DNA of 64,000 bases, from contig JADJCP010000001.1 of assembly GCA_016703155.1 (NCBI GenBank), positions 496,001 through 560,000 on the forward strand, written 5' to 3'. The first letter of the stretch is position 1; each line of letters opens with the position of its first letter. The position numbers and the translations under genes are program-made. This document shows, piece after piece, positions 26,286-38,600 of this stretch. Below the pieces are notes generated by a model. The model searched no databases, had not been told where the DNA came from, and saw nothing but the letters and a program-made list of their open reading frames with translations. Source of the DNA: Hydrogenophilales bacterium. Its GTDB lineage: Bacteria; Pseudomonadota; Gammaproteobacteria; Burkholderiales; Thiobacillaceae.

Positions 26286-27702
26286 TGCAGTACCTCGCTC
26301 ACATCAACGAAATGTCCATAAATCGCCGCGGCGGCGGCCATGGCCGGGCTGACCAAGTGGGTACGCCCACCCTGCCCCTGGCGGCCTTCGAAGTTGCGGT
26401 TCGAGGTCGAGGCACAGCGCTCGCCCGCTCCAGACGGTCGGCGTTCATGGCCAGGCACATGGAGCAGCCCGGGTCGCGCCATTCGAAACCGGCGGCGAGG
26501 AAATCCTTGTGCAAACCTTCCGCTTCAGCCTGAGCCTTCACCAGGCCCGAACCTGGCACCACCATGGCGAGTTTGACGTTACCGGCCACCTTGCGCCCGG
26601 CACCCGTCGCCCAGCGCGCCACTTTGGCGGCCTCGCGCAGATCCTCGATACGCGAATTGGTGCACGAGCCGATAAATACCTTGTCCACCGGGATCTCGGC
26701 AATCGGGGTATTGGCCGCCAGGCCCATGTAGTGCAGGGCGCGTTCCCAGTCGGATTTTTTTACCGCATTCGGCGCATTGTTCGGATCGGGCACCTTGTCG
26801 CCCACGGAGACCACCATCTCCGGCGAAGTGCCCCAGGTGACCTGCGGGCGGATGTCCTCGGCCTGGATCTCCAGGATGGCATCGAAGGCCGCGCCGGCGT
26901 CGGACACCAGGGTGCGCCACCAGGCCTCGGCCTTGTCCCAGTTCTCGCCCTTGGGCGCGCGCGGCGTCGCCTTGACGTAGGCCAGGGTTTTCTCGTCGAC
27001 CGCCACCATGCCGGCACGGGCACCCGCCTCGATCGCCATGTTGCACAGGGTCATGCGGCCTTCCATCGGCAGGGCACGGATGGCCGAGCCGCCGAATTCG
27101 ACGGCGTAGCCCGTGCCGCCGGCGGTGCCGATGCGGCCGATGACGTCCAGGGCGATATCCTTGGCGGTGACGCCCTTGCCGAGCTGGCCCTCGACCTTGA
27201 CCAGCATGGTTTTGGACTTTTTCTGCCACAGGCATTGCGTCGCCAGGACGTGTTCCACCTCGGACGTGCCGATGCCGAAGGCCAGGGCACCGAAGGCGCC
27301 GTGCGTGCTGGTGTGCGAGTCGCCGCAAACCAGAGTGGTGCCCGGCAGGGTGAAGCCTTGTTCCGGGCCGATGACGTGGACGATGCCCTGGCGCGGATCG
27401 GCCATGCCGAACTCGGTCAGACCGAACTCGGCGCAGTTGGCGTCGAGGGTCTCGACCTGGGTGCGCGAAACCGGATCGACGATGCCCTTGTCGCGGTCGG
27501 CGGTGGGAATGTTGTGGTCGGGTGTCGCCAGAATCGAAGCGGTACGCCAAGGCGCGCGGCCGGCCAACTTCAAGCCTTCGAAGGCCTGCGGGCTGGTGAC
27601 TTCGTGCACCAGATGCCGGTCGATGTAGAGTAACGCGGCCCCGTCCGGCTCGGTGTGGACCACGTGGGCATCCCAGAGTTTGTCGTAAAGAGTACGCGCC
27701 AT
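26282..27702 (-). pseudogene. leuC: 3-isopropylmalate dehydratase large subunit with C-terminal frameshift
   Basis: The first ~425 residues are a normal LeuC, including the 4Fe-4S cysteines in FIGSCTNSRIED and DPGCSMCLAMNADRLE. The frame then shifts. The expected continuation (GERCASTSNRNFEGRQGQGG, then HLVSPAMAAAAAI) lies in the next frame and ends at 26282, overlapping the lipoprotein start exactly as an intact gene would. The reading GAGCGGGCGAGCGC near 26427 lacks one C compared with the expected Glu-Pro-Gly-Glu. As written, the protein ends with an unrelated tail, losing the substrate-contacting NRNFEGR segment. A sequence error or a real recent mutation are both possible. The start at 27702 is MARTLYDKLW. 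Confidence 0.9.
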
Positions 27703-27890
27703 GACGCTTCGCAGCCTGAAAACCAAAGAAGTGGATTATTTCACATCCGGCACAGACTCAGCCAGACCAAGCGCCCCGGCCCGCCAGCCGAACATCGCCC
27801 GGAAGCGGTCACCAGGCAGCGGCAGGCAGACAAAAAAATACGCGACTTCCATATCTTCTTATGGACAGTTCAGGACGCATCATCTATTAT

Positions 27891-27909
27891 GATAACCATT
27901 CTCGTTACT
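27891..27909 (+). promoter_or_regulatory. Fur-box-like operator upstream of feoAB
   Basis: GATAACCATTCTCGTTACT matches the 19-bp Fur consensus GATAATGATAATCATTATC at about 12 of 19 positions, including most outer bases. It lies 18 bases before the feoA start, in the AT-rich divergent region between leuC and feoA. Iron repression by Fur is inferred from position and similarity. Confidence 0.6.
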
Positions 27910-27926
27910 ATTCATGACTTGCTCCT

Positions 27927-28157
27927 ATGCTTCTGTCAGAACTCGATACCCTGTCATCCGGCACCGTTGCGGCGATTCATGCCGGCCAGGACTTGCGTCG
28001 TCGCCTTGCCGGGCTGGGTTTGCGCCTGGGCATCCGGGTCAAGGTCATGCGCCGCTCGCCATTTAACGGCCCGCTGCAAATCCGCATCGGCCACACCGAT
28101 CTGATCCTGCGTCCGGCCGACGCCGCGCACATCGAAGTCCAAACCGCGGCATCATGA
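27927..28157 (+). CDS. feoA: Ferrous iron transport protein A
   Basis: A 76-residue SH3-like protein: LSSGTVAAIHAGQDLRRRLA then GLRLGIRVKVMRRSPFNGPL and LILRPADAAHIEV match FeoA. It is thought to modulate the FeoB transporter from the cytoplasm. It overlaps feoB by 4 bases (ATGA). No feoC follows feoB. A Fur-box-like site lies just upstream. Confidence 0.92.
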   Translation: MLLSELDTLSSGTVAAIHAGQDLRRRLAGLGLRLGIRVKVMRRSPFNGPLQIRIGHTDLILRPADAAHIEVQTAAS

Positions 28158-29938
28158 GACGCATCGCCCTGTTGGGCATGCCCAACACGGGCAAGTCGAC
28201 CCTGTTCAATCGCCTGACCGGTGCCGGGGCGCGCGTCGGCAACTGGCCGGGCATCACCGTCGATCTGCTGGCCGCGAAGATTCTCCTGGGCGGCGCCATG
28301 ATCGAGGTGGTCGACCTGCCCGGCATCTACAACCTGCACGGCTTTTCCGAGGACGAGCAGGTGGTGCGCCGCTTTCTGGAAAGCCAGCCGGTGAACCTCC
28401 TGGTGCTGGTGCTGAACGCCAGCCAGATGGACCGTCAACTCGCCCTGCCCTTGCAATTGCGCGCCCTGAACGTGCCCATGATCGTCCTGCTGAACATGGC
28501 CGACGAGGCCGGGCGGGTAGGCGTGCGCATCGACACGGAACGTCTCGAAGAGGTATTGGAGTGCCCGGTACGCATGATGTCGGCGAAGTTCGGCACCGGC
28601 ATCGAGAAAGTGCGCGAATGCCTGGCGCGGCAAATCGAGTTGCATCCCAAGCTGGTCCAGGCCGATTCCAAGGTGATCCAGGACGATCAGCGCATCGAGC
28701 AGCAACTGGATACCCTGGTCAGCGAAAGCGTGCATACGCCGATCCGCCTGCCCACCTCGGCAACCGACCGGATCGACCAGGCGCTGCTGCACCCATGGCT
28801 GGGCTTGCCGATCTTTTTTGCCTTGATGTTTTTGGTTTTCCAGGTCGTGTACGGCTTGGGCGTGCCATTGCAGGACGGCCTGGAATGGCTGCTCGGCCAT
28901 CTCAAGGAGGCCTGGCTGACACCTGCCGTGGCGGGCTGGCCGCCCGTCCTGCAATCCCTGGTGGTCGAAGGCCTGTTCGACGGCGTCGGCACGGTGCTGA
29001 CCTTCCTGCCGATCATCGGCGTATTTTTCCTGGCCATGGCCGTGGTCGAGGACAGCGGCTACCTCGCCCGCGCCGCCTTCCTGATGGATGCCCTGATGAG
29101 CCGCTTCGGCCTCGACGGGCGTGCCTTCGTCATGCAGATCATGGGCCTGGGCTGCAACGTCCCGGCCATCATGGGCACGCGCATCATGCGTTCGCCGGCG
29201 CTGCGCGCCTTGACCATGTTGATCATCCCGTTCTCGCTGTGTTCGGCCCGGCTGCAAGTCATTCTGTTCGTGGTCGCGGCGGTGTTTTCGCCGAGCGCCG
29301 CGCCGGCCGTGATCTTTTCGCTCTATCTGATGAGCTTCGTCATGGCCTTTCTGACGGCCTGGCTGATGAAGCGGCGCTATGCCAGCAACGAACCCCTGCT
29401 ATTGGAGATGCCCCTGTTGCGACTGCCCACCTGGCGCTTTCTGGGCCATGAGAGCTGGCGCGCCATGCGACAATTCCTGCGCGGTGCCGGCGGTTTCATC
29501 ATCGTCGGCGTCGTGCTGGTGTGGTTCCTGACGCACTACCCCTTCGACGCCGTACCGGCCAGCGCCGACACCCTGGCTGGCCACCTGGCCAAACTGCTCG
29601 AGCCGGTGTTCGCGCCTCTGGGTATCGATCGCCTGCTCTCCATCGCGCTGCTCTTCGGCTTTGTCGCCAAGGAGATCGTCATCGGCGCCCTGTCGGTAAT
29701 CTATGGGGTCGGCGGCGATGACTTGTCGACGCTGCTCGGCGCGCGCCTCGACTGGGTGCAGGCGTACAGCTTCCTGCTGTTCACGCTGATCTACACGCCC
29801 TGTATCTCCACGGTGGCGGTGCTGAAACAGGAGTCCAAGAGCTGGCGTCTGGCGGCCATCGCCATCTTCCTGCCGCTGCTGCTGGCCTGGCTGGTCAGCT
29901 TTGGCTTCTACCAGGGCGCGCGCGCGCTGGGCTTCTAA
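28154..29938 (+). CDS. feoB: Ferrous iron transporter FeoB
   Basis: A 594-residue inner-membrane Fe(II) transporter with an N-terminal G domain: P-loop GMPNTGKST (residues 9-17), a Thr-containing switch I (WPGITVD), DLPG, and NMAD as G4. The membrane part carries the paired gate motifs (FLPIIGVFFLAMAVVEDSGYL and GCNVPAIMGTR). At 594 residues it is shorter than the ~770-residue E. coli protein, mainly at the linker and C-terminus, like the short betaproteobacterial forms. It is translationally coupled to feoA. Confidence 0.95.
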   Translation: MRRIALLGMPNTGKSTLFNRLTGAGARVGNWPGITVDLLAAKILLGGAMIEVVDLPGIYNLHGFSEDEQVVRRFLESQPVNLLVLVLNASQMDRQLALPLQLRALNVPMIVLLNMADEAGRVGVRIDTERLEEVLECPVRMMSAKFGTGIEKVRECLARQIELHPKLVQADSKVIQDDQRIEQQLDTLVSESVHTPIRLPTSATDRIDQALLHPWLGLPIFFALMFLVFQVVYGLGVPLQDGLEWLLGHLKEAWLTPAVAGWPPVLQSLVVEGLFDGVGTVLTFLPIIGVFFLAMAVVEDSGYLARAAFLMDALMSRFGLDGRAFVMQIMGLGCNVPAIMGTRIMRSPALRALTMLIIPFSLCSARLQVILFVVAAVFSPSAAPAVIFSLYLMSFVMAFLTAWLMKRRYASNEPLLLEMPLLRLPTWRFLGHESWRAMRQFLRGAGGFIIVGVVLVWFLTHYPFDAVPASADTLAGHLAKLLEPVFAPLGIDRLLSIALLFGFVAKEIVIGALSVIYGVGGDDLSTLLGARLDWVQAYSFLLFTLIYTPCISTVAVLKQESKSWRLAAIAIFLPLLLAWLVSFGFYQGARALGF

Positions 29939-30009
29939 GCAGAAACTACTATCCCCCTGGGCGCACGGCTGGAATACTCTGGCGTCATCCCCGACGCCGA
30001 GCCGATGCC

Positions 30010-32613
<2,604 letters not shown>

Positions 32614-32661
32614 CCCGGCGCGGAACATTACAATTATCGTTTTTCCGCCACAGTCATAGTC

Positions 32662-33936
32662 ATGCTCGACATCCAACTCCTGCGCAAAGATCTGGACCAA
32701 GTCGTCACCCGCCTCGCCAGCCGTGGCGCGACCCTGGACACTTCACTGTTCACGGCATTGGAAAGTGAACGCAAGGATATCCAGACACGTACCCAGGACT
32801 TGCAGTCGAAGCGCAACAATCTCTCCAAGCAGATCGGCATGGCCAAGGGCAAGGGCGAGGATACCGCGCCGCTGATGGCTGAAGTCGCCGGCATGGGCGA
32901 CCAACTCAAGGCCATGGAAGACCGGCTGCAAGGCATCCAGGCGGAGTTGAACCAGATTGTCATGACCATCCCCAATCTGCCGCACGAATCCGTGCCGGTC
33001 GGCAAGGGTGCCGAGGACAACGTCGAGGTGCGCCTGATCGGCACGCCGCGCATCTTCGACTTCCCGGTCAAGGATCACGTCGACGTCGGCGAGGGCCTCG
33101 ACCTGCTCGACTTCGCCACCGCCGCGAAAATCGCCAGTGCCCGCTTCGTGCTGATGCGCGGCGACCTGGCCCGGCTGCATCGCGCCCTGGTGCAGTTCAT
33201 GCTCGACGTGCATACCCGCGAGCATGGCTACGAAGAGGTCTATGTGCCTTATCTGGTGAATGCCGACTCGATGCGCGGCACCGGCCAGTTGCCCAAGTTC
33301 GAGGAAGACCTGTTCAAGCTGAACAACGGCATGTACCTCATCCCCACCGCCGAGGTGCCGGTCACCAACATCGTCCGCGACGAGATCATCCCCGCCGACA
33401 ACCTGCCCATCCGCATGGTGGCGCACACCCCCTGCTTCCGTTCCGAAGCCGGCTCCTACGGCCGGGACACGCGCGGCATGATCCGCCAGCACCAGTTCGA
33501 CAAGGTGGAACTGGTGCAATTGTCGCGCCCGGAGGACTCCTACGATGCCCTCGAAGAACTCACCGGCCATGCCGAGTCCATACTCAAGCGGCTCGACCTG
33601 CCCTACCGGGTGATGGCGCTCTGCACCGGCGATATCGGTTTCTCGTCGGCGAAGACCTACGACCTGGAAGTCTGGCTGCCGGCCCAGAACACCTATCGCG
33701 AAATCTCCTCCTGCTCCAACTTCGAGGCCTTCCAGGCACGCCGCATGCAGGCCCGCTTCCGTGGCGAGAACGGCAAACCCGAGACCCTGCACACCCTGAA
33801 CGGCTCCGGCCTGGCGGTGGGCCGCACCCTGGTCGCGGTGCTGGAAAACTATCAGGAAGCCGATGGCGGCGTCACCATCCCGGAGGTTTTGCGCCACTAC
33901 ATGGGTGGCATGACCAAACTCATGCCCGATGCTTAG
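32662..33936 (+). CDS. serS: Seryl-tRNA synthetase
   Basis: A 424-residue class II synthetase. The N-terminal tRNA-binding coiled coil (about 30-105, RKDIQTRTQDLQSKRNNLSK) is followed by the catalytic core with motif 2 FRSEAGSYGRDTRG, TYREISSCSNFEAFQARRMQ, and motif 3 NGSGLAVGRTLVAVLEN. Length is normal. It charges tRNA-Ser with serine; a tRNA-Ser gene lies 1.4 kb downstream. It converges on the lytic transglycosylase gene with only 27 bases between. Confidence 0.97.
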   Translation: MLDIQLLRKDLDQVVTRLASRGATLDTSLFTALESERKDIQTRTQDLQSKRNNLSKQIGMAKGKGEDTAPLMAEVAGMGDQLKAMEDRLQGIQAELNQIVMTIPNLPHESVPVGKGAEDNVEVRLIGTPRIFDFPVKDHVDVGEGLDLLDFATAAKIASARFVLMRGDLARLHRALVQFMLDVHTREHGYEEVYVPYLVNADSMRGTGQLPKFEEDLFKLNNGMYLIPTAEVPVTNIVRDEIIPADNLPIRMVAHTPCFRSEAGSYGRDTRGMIRQHQFDKVELVQLSRPEDSYDALEELTGHAESILKRLDLPYRVMALCTGDIGFSSAKTYDLEVWLPAQNTYREISSCSNFEAFQARRMQARFRGENGKPETLHTLNGSGLAVGRTLVAVLENYQEADGGVTIPEVLRHYMGGMTKLMPDA

Positions 33937-33963
33937 TCATTCCGGCTTGAACGGCTAGGTACC

Positions 33964-35334
33964 CTAGGAGTCATCGAACCCGCCGACATAGGCGGGCTCG
34001 TAACGTGACAGGATGTCGTAGTAGATGCGTACGTTTTCGGCGAGGAGGGTCGCCTCGCCGCCGCGAGCGAAACCGTGACGCAGATACGGCAAGTATTGCG
34101 ACCGGGCAATCAGCGGCAATACCTCCTTCAATTCACTCCAGCGATCCGGATTCTTGCCCAGGCGTTGCGCCAGCCGGCGCGCGTCCTCCAGATGGCCCAT
34201 ACCCTGGTTGTAAGCCGCCAGGGCCATCCAGGTGCGGTCCGGCTCCGCGATCCGCTCCGGCAATTCGTTCTTCAGCATCACCAGGTAGCGTGCCCCACCG
34301 AGAATGCTGGCGCGCGGATCAAGGCGATCCGCCACCCCCATGCGGTCGGCGGTATCGCCGGTGAGCATCATGATGCCGCGCACCCCTGTCGGCGACACCG
34401 CCCACTTGTCCCACTGCGATTCCTGATAGGCCAGAGCGGCGAGCAAGCGCCAGTCGATATCGGTCTCCAGTTGCGCCTGAAAGAAGTGCTTCTTTAGAGG
34501 CGGCAGAAGCTGGCCCCGCCTTTGCAGCACGCCCATCACGTCGGCCTGGTCGAGGCGCGAGACATGGCCGAAATAGCGCTCCCTAAGCTGTTTCAACGCC
34601 CCGGAGCGCTCCGCCTCGGCGAAGAATTTATCGACATCCTGGCGCAAACCCTCATCCGCCCATTCCGGCAACACCCAGGCGATCTCACGCTTGCCGAGGT
34701 CCAGTGCCACTGTCAGGTTCGGCAGGAAGTTACGTGCTACCTCATAACTGAGCGCATCGGCGACGGCGCAGTCGGCCAGACCCGAGGCAACACGTTCCAG
34801 CAACGCCTCCTCGGACGCCGCGGGTACTGATTTCCAGGTCAGCTCGACATGACTGCGCTGCAGTTCCGCGAGTCGCTCCAGATGACTGCTGCCGGCGACC
34901 ACCTCCAGGCCTATGCCGATCAGATCGGCCGCCGACGTCAGTTTGCGGCCACCCTCGGCACAGATCACTAATTCCCGTTCGTGGGCATACACCGGACCGA
35001 AGCGCATGCGGTTTCGCCGTGCCGGGGTAATCGCCAAACCCGCGGCGGCGAGATGCGCTTCGCCCCCTTTCAAGCGATCGACCAGATCGCCAACGGTTTC
35101 GGCGCGTTCCACCCGCAGGCGCCAGCCATGCTGGCCGGCAAAACGGCTCACCAGGTCGTACTCGAAGCCAACCGGCTGCTTATCGGCATTCAGGTAATAG
35201 GTGCTGGCGCTGGTTCGGGTCAGTATGATCAATTCACCGCTCTTCGCGGGCGGATCCGGAATGCGCTGACACGCACCGAACACAATCGGCAGCGTCATCA
35301 ATAAAAACCATCCAAATCGCGGCAATCCACGCAT
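33964..35334 (-). CDS. mltF: Membrane-bound lytic murein transglycosylase F-like lipoprotein
   Basis: A 456-residue lipoprotein: the signal peptide ends in a lipobox (FGAC, about residue 21). Next is an ABC-type solute-binding-like domain (about 35-255, QPVGFEYDLVSRFAGQHGWR) and a C-terminal SLT domain with catalytic Glu in ALAYQESQWDKWAVSPTGVRG and GIMMLT and AAYNQGMGHL motifs. This two-domain order is that of MltF (YfhD). It would cleave peptidoglycan glycan strands at the outer membrane. A GTG seven codons upstream (35355) is an alternative start; the ATG has a better-spaced GAGAA. Confidence 0.92.
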   Translation of the reverse strand: MRGLPRFGWFLLMTLPIVFGACQRIPDPPAKSGELIILTRTSASTYYLNADKQPVGFEYDLVSRFAGQHGWRLRVERAETVGDLVDRLKGGEAHLAAAGLAITPARRNRMRFGPVYAHERELVICAEGGRKLTSAADLIGIGLEVVAGSSHLERLAELQRSHVELTWKSVPAASEEALLERVASGLADCAVADALSYEVARNFLPNLTVALDLGKREIAWVLPEWADEGLRQDVDKFFAEAERSGALKQLRERYFGHVSRLDQADVMGVLQRRGQLLPPLKKHFFQAQLETDIDWRLLAALAYQESQWDKWAVSPTGVRGIMMLTGDTADRMGVADRLDPRASILGGARYLVMLKNELPERIAEPDRTWMALAAYNQGMGHLEDARRLAQRLGKNPDRWSELKEVLPLIARSQYLPYLRHGFARGGEATLLAENVRIYYDILSRYEPAYVGGFDDS

Positions 35335-35382
35335 CAGTCTGTTTCTCGTCGACACGTTACTAAGGTAGAATGCGCCCCTCGC

Positions 35383-35470
35383 GGAGAGATGGCTGAGTGG
35401 TCGAAAGCGCCGGACTCGAAATCCGGTGTAGGGCTTGCCCTACCGTGGGTTCGAATCCCACTCTCCGCCA
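35383..35470 (+). tRNA. tRNA-Ser(CGA), acceptor stem short by two bases on the 3' side
   Basis: Class II tRNA reading UCG codons. The D arm (GCT..AGC), anticodon stem CCGGA/TCCGG with loop CTCGAAA (anticodon CGA), long variable arm (GTAGGGC TT GCCCTAC), T arm (GTGGG TTCGAAT CCCAC) and encoded CCA are all clear. After the T stem only TCTCC-G-CCA remains, two bases fewer than needed to pair with the 7-base 5' side GGAGAGA; homologues have CTCTCTCC. Alternatively the stem is GCGGAGA/TCTCCGC, starting at 35381 without a proper CCA. This may be a sequence error in a TC repeat. Confidence 0.88.
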
Positions 35471-35675
35471 GTTCATCCGCTACGTCAGGCGCCTGTCCGG
35501 TGCCCCGAAAATCGCTCCAAACACCCACTACACTGGTTACTCCGCGGGGCTGAAATCCACCCGCCCGCAAGCCAGGTGATTCAGATTAACACGTCCATGG
35601 TCATGCCCCCGGCCTGACGCCAGCCCAAGTTATCTCAAGTTGTTAGAACGTGGCGCATAGGCGCGCCACCGCAAG

Positions 35676-38600
35676 TTAATGGAGTTGGCTCAGGGCATCA
35701 TTTACCCGCGCATATTCCGCGCGAAGCGCTTCGACCTGCGCTCTGGCTGTGGAAATATCGCCGGCTTTTGCCCGAGCTTCGAGTGTCTGGGCCAGATCGA
35801 ACAAGGTCACGGCGCCAAACGCCCCGGCCGTCGATTTCAGGCTATGCGCCGATCTTGCCAAGGCATCACTATCGTTAAAAGCCCCGGCCAAATCCGTCAG
35901 GATAGCCGCGACGCTGAGGTGAAAACTGTCCAGGAGTTCCTGAAAATCCTCCGGGTAATCACGGCGCATACCGTCGATGACCCGCCTGTCCAGGGAGGAA
36001 GTGCTGGCCAACACAACCGGCTTGTCCGACTCAACCGAGGGCGACTCAGCCGGGTACGTATCCGCGGCCAACCAGCGTCGCACCATGGCCTCAAGTTCGG
36101 CACGGCGGAAGGGTTTGGACATAAAATCGTCCATCCCCGACTCAAGGCATTTCTGCCGCTCGCCCGGCAACGCATTCGCGGTCAGGGCGATCACCGGGGT
36201 GCGGGGCCGACCCGCCTCGGCTTCGGTGGCGCGTATTCGCCGTGTCGCCTCGTAACCATCCATCACCGGCATCTGGCAGTCCATCAGCACCAACGGGTAG
36301 CTCCCGGCTCGCCAGAGCGCCAGCGCGACCTCACCGTTTTCAGCGATATCGGCCTCGATGCCCAGGCGCCCGAGCATCGACTGGGCGACTTTCTGATTGG
36401 CGGGAACATCTTCAGCGACCAGGACACGGCCCTGCAAACCGCTGCCATGTTGCGTCTGGATCAGTGATTCCGCGACCAGATGTCTTGTGACGAGCGGCTC
36501 GTCGGTCGGCCGGTCGCATGCCGGGTCGGACGACTCGGCCTGACCCAGCACCGCCTCCATGACCTGATGCAGCGCCCGACCCTGAATGGGTTTGGCGAGA
36601 TAGCCATCGAAACCCATCTCGGCATAGCGCCGGGCGTCGCCCTTCTGACCGGAGGATGACAGCAGGATTGCCGGGATACGCGCGATCGACCTGTCGGTCA
36701 CGTGGCGTATCGCCTGAATCAGGGTTTCGCCATCCATGCCGGGCATACCCCAGTCCAGGATCGTCAGTTCATAGGGCTGGCCGGCGGCCTGCGCCCGATG
36801 CAACATCTCGAGGGCAACCTCGCCCTTGTCGGTCTGATCGACGCGCATATGCCAATGCCCCAGCATCTCGGACAGGATGCGCAGATTGACCGGCATGTCG
36901 TCGACGATCAGGACCCGACGCCCGTCCAGGCTGACCATGGGCAGCGCCGGCAGCGTTTCCGCGACACCGAAAATCAGGCGCACCCAGAATGTCGAACCCT
37001 TGCCGATTTCGCTGGTGACACCGATTTCACCACCCATCAATTCAGTCAGTTTCTTGCTGATCGCCAAGCCCAGCCCGGTACCGCCGTACTTGCGCGTCAT
37101 CGAGGAGTCCGCCTGGCTGAACGAGGCAAACAGACGACTTTGCGCCTCGGCCTCGATGCCGAGGCCGGTATCCTCGACGGCCAGACGCAACCTGACCGCG
37201 CCTGCCGGCAGGAAGGCTTCAGCGTCGACCTTGATCAAAACGAACCCGGACTCGGTGAATTTGATGGCGTTGCCGGCGAGATTGATCAGTATCTGGCGAA
37301 TCCGTCCGGCATCGCCAATCAGGCGCGCCGGGCAGTCCGGGTCATACTGGACGGCGATCTCCAGGCCTTTTTCGGCGGCCTTTGGCTGTAGCAGACTGAC
37401 CACGTCATGAATTGCACGGTCCAGATCGAACGCGATCGGTTCCAGGATCATGCGCCCCGCCTCGATCTTGGAAAAGTCGAGGATATCGTTGATGACCGTC
37501 AGCAAGGCCGTGCCGGATTGCTGGATGATGCGCACGAAATCCTGCTGATCCTCATCCAGACTGGTTTCTTCCAGCAATTGCGCCATGCCCAGCATACCGT
37601 TCATCGGGGTACGGATTTCGTGACTCATGGTCGCGAGGAATTCACTCTTGGCACGCGCGGCGGCCTCGGCGGCATCCTTGGCACTAGACAGCGCACGGCT
37701 GGAATAGCGCGCGCTGATACCCATGCTGATGATATCCGCGACCTTTTCTAAAAATAGCCGCTCACCGCCGTGTTCCTTGAAACCTTCAGGCAGGTAGAGC
37801 ACCAGCACGCCGAGTACCTTGCCATTTTCCAGGATGGGCACATTGTAATGCCCGTGTGCCTCCATCCCCACAAAACCGATGTCATGGCGGTGATCGACGC
37901 AGTCCGCGAAATGTATCGCCTTGTCTTCGGCGGCTTTGCCGCACAGGCAGACACCGAACGGTACACGGTCGCAAAGACGTTGCAGCGAGGCGTCAAGATT
38001 GTAGTCGGTGATCAAGCGAAGTGCTGTACCGGCACCCTCGTCCTCTGTCAAGAAGACGCCGCCCTTGGGACGCAGCGACAACCAGGGCAACGAGGTCAAC
38101 AAGGTCATCAGGGCAGCGGTGAGATAATCCTCCATCGGTGTACGCCGCAAGGACAGCCGCAGCAGTTGCGCCAGAACGCCTGCCTGAATCGCCGAGTTCT
38201 CGGCCTGCTGGCGCGCCCGGATCAGCGCTTGGCGGGTTTCGAGTTCGCTCGTCCGGTCCTCGAAGGTGACCACCAGACCCTCGCATTGGGTATCGCGCAT
38301 AATCGGCACGGCGGCGTAACGCACCGGGAAAGCCGTGCCATCCATGCGCCAGAAGATGCCTTCTTCCTCCTCGTGAGTCTCTCCGGTTCGCAAGGCTTTG
38401 GTGAGCGCGCAGTCCGCGGCCGCGTCGACCAAACGGGAGCCTTCCTGACGCATGCAGAACAGACGACTCGGTGTAATCCGCGAGACATCCTTGCCTTCCA
38501 TACCCAGCATGTGTCGTGCCGATGGATTGACGAAGGTGAACAAGCCACGTTCGTTCAAGCCGAATATGCCGGTCTTGGCCATTTCCACCATATTGCGCGC

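Noticed and set aside
27977..29257. Long minus-strand frame over feoAB
   Set aside because: Gln/His-rich shadow of FeoB; all transporter motifs are on the plus strand.
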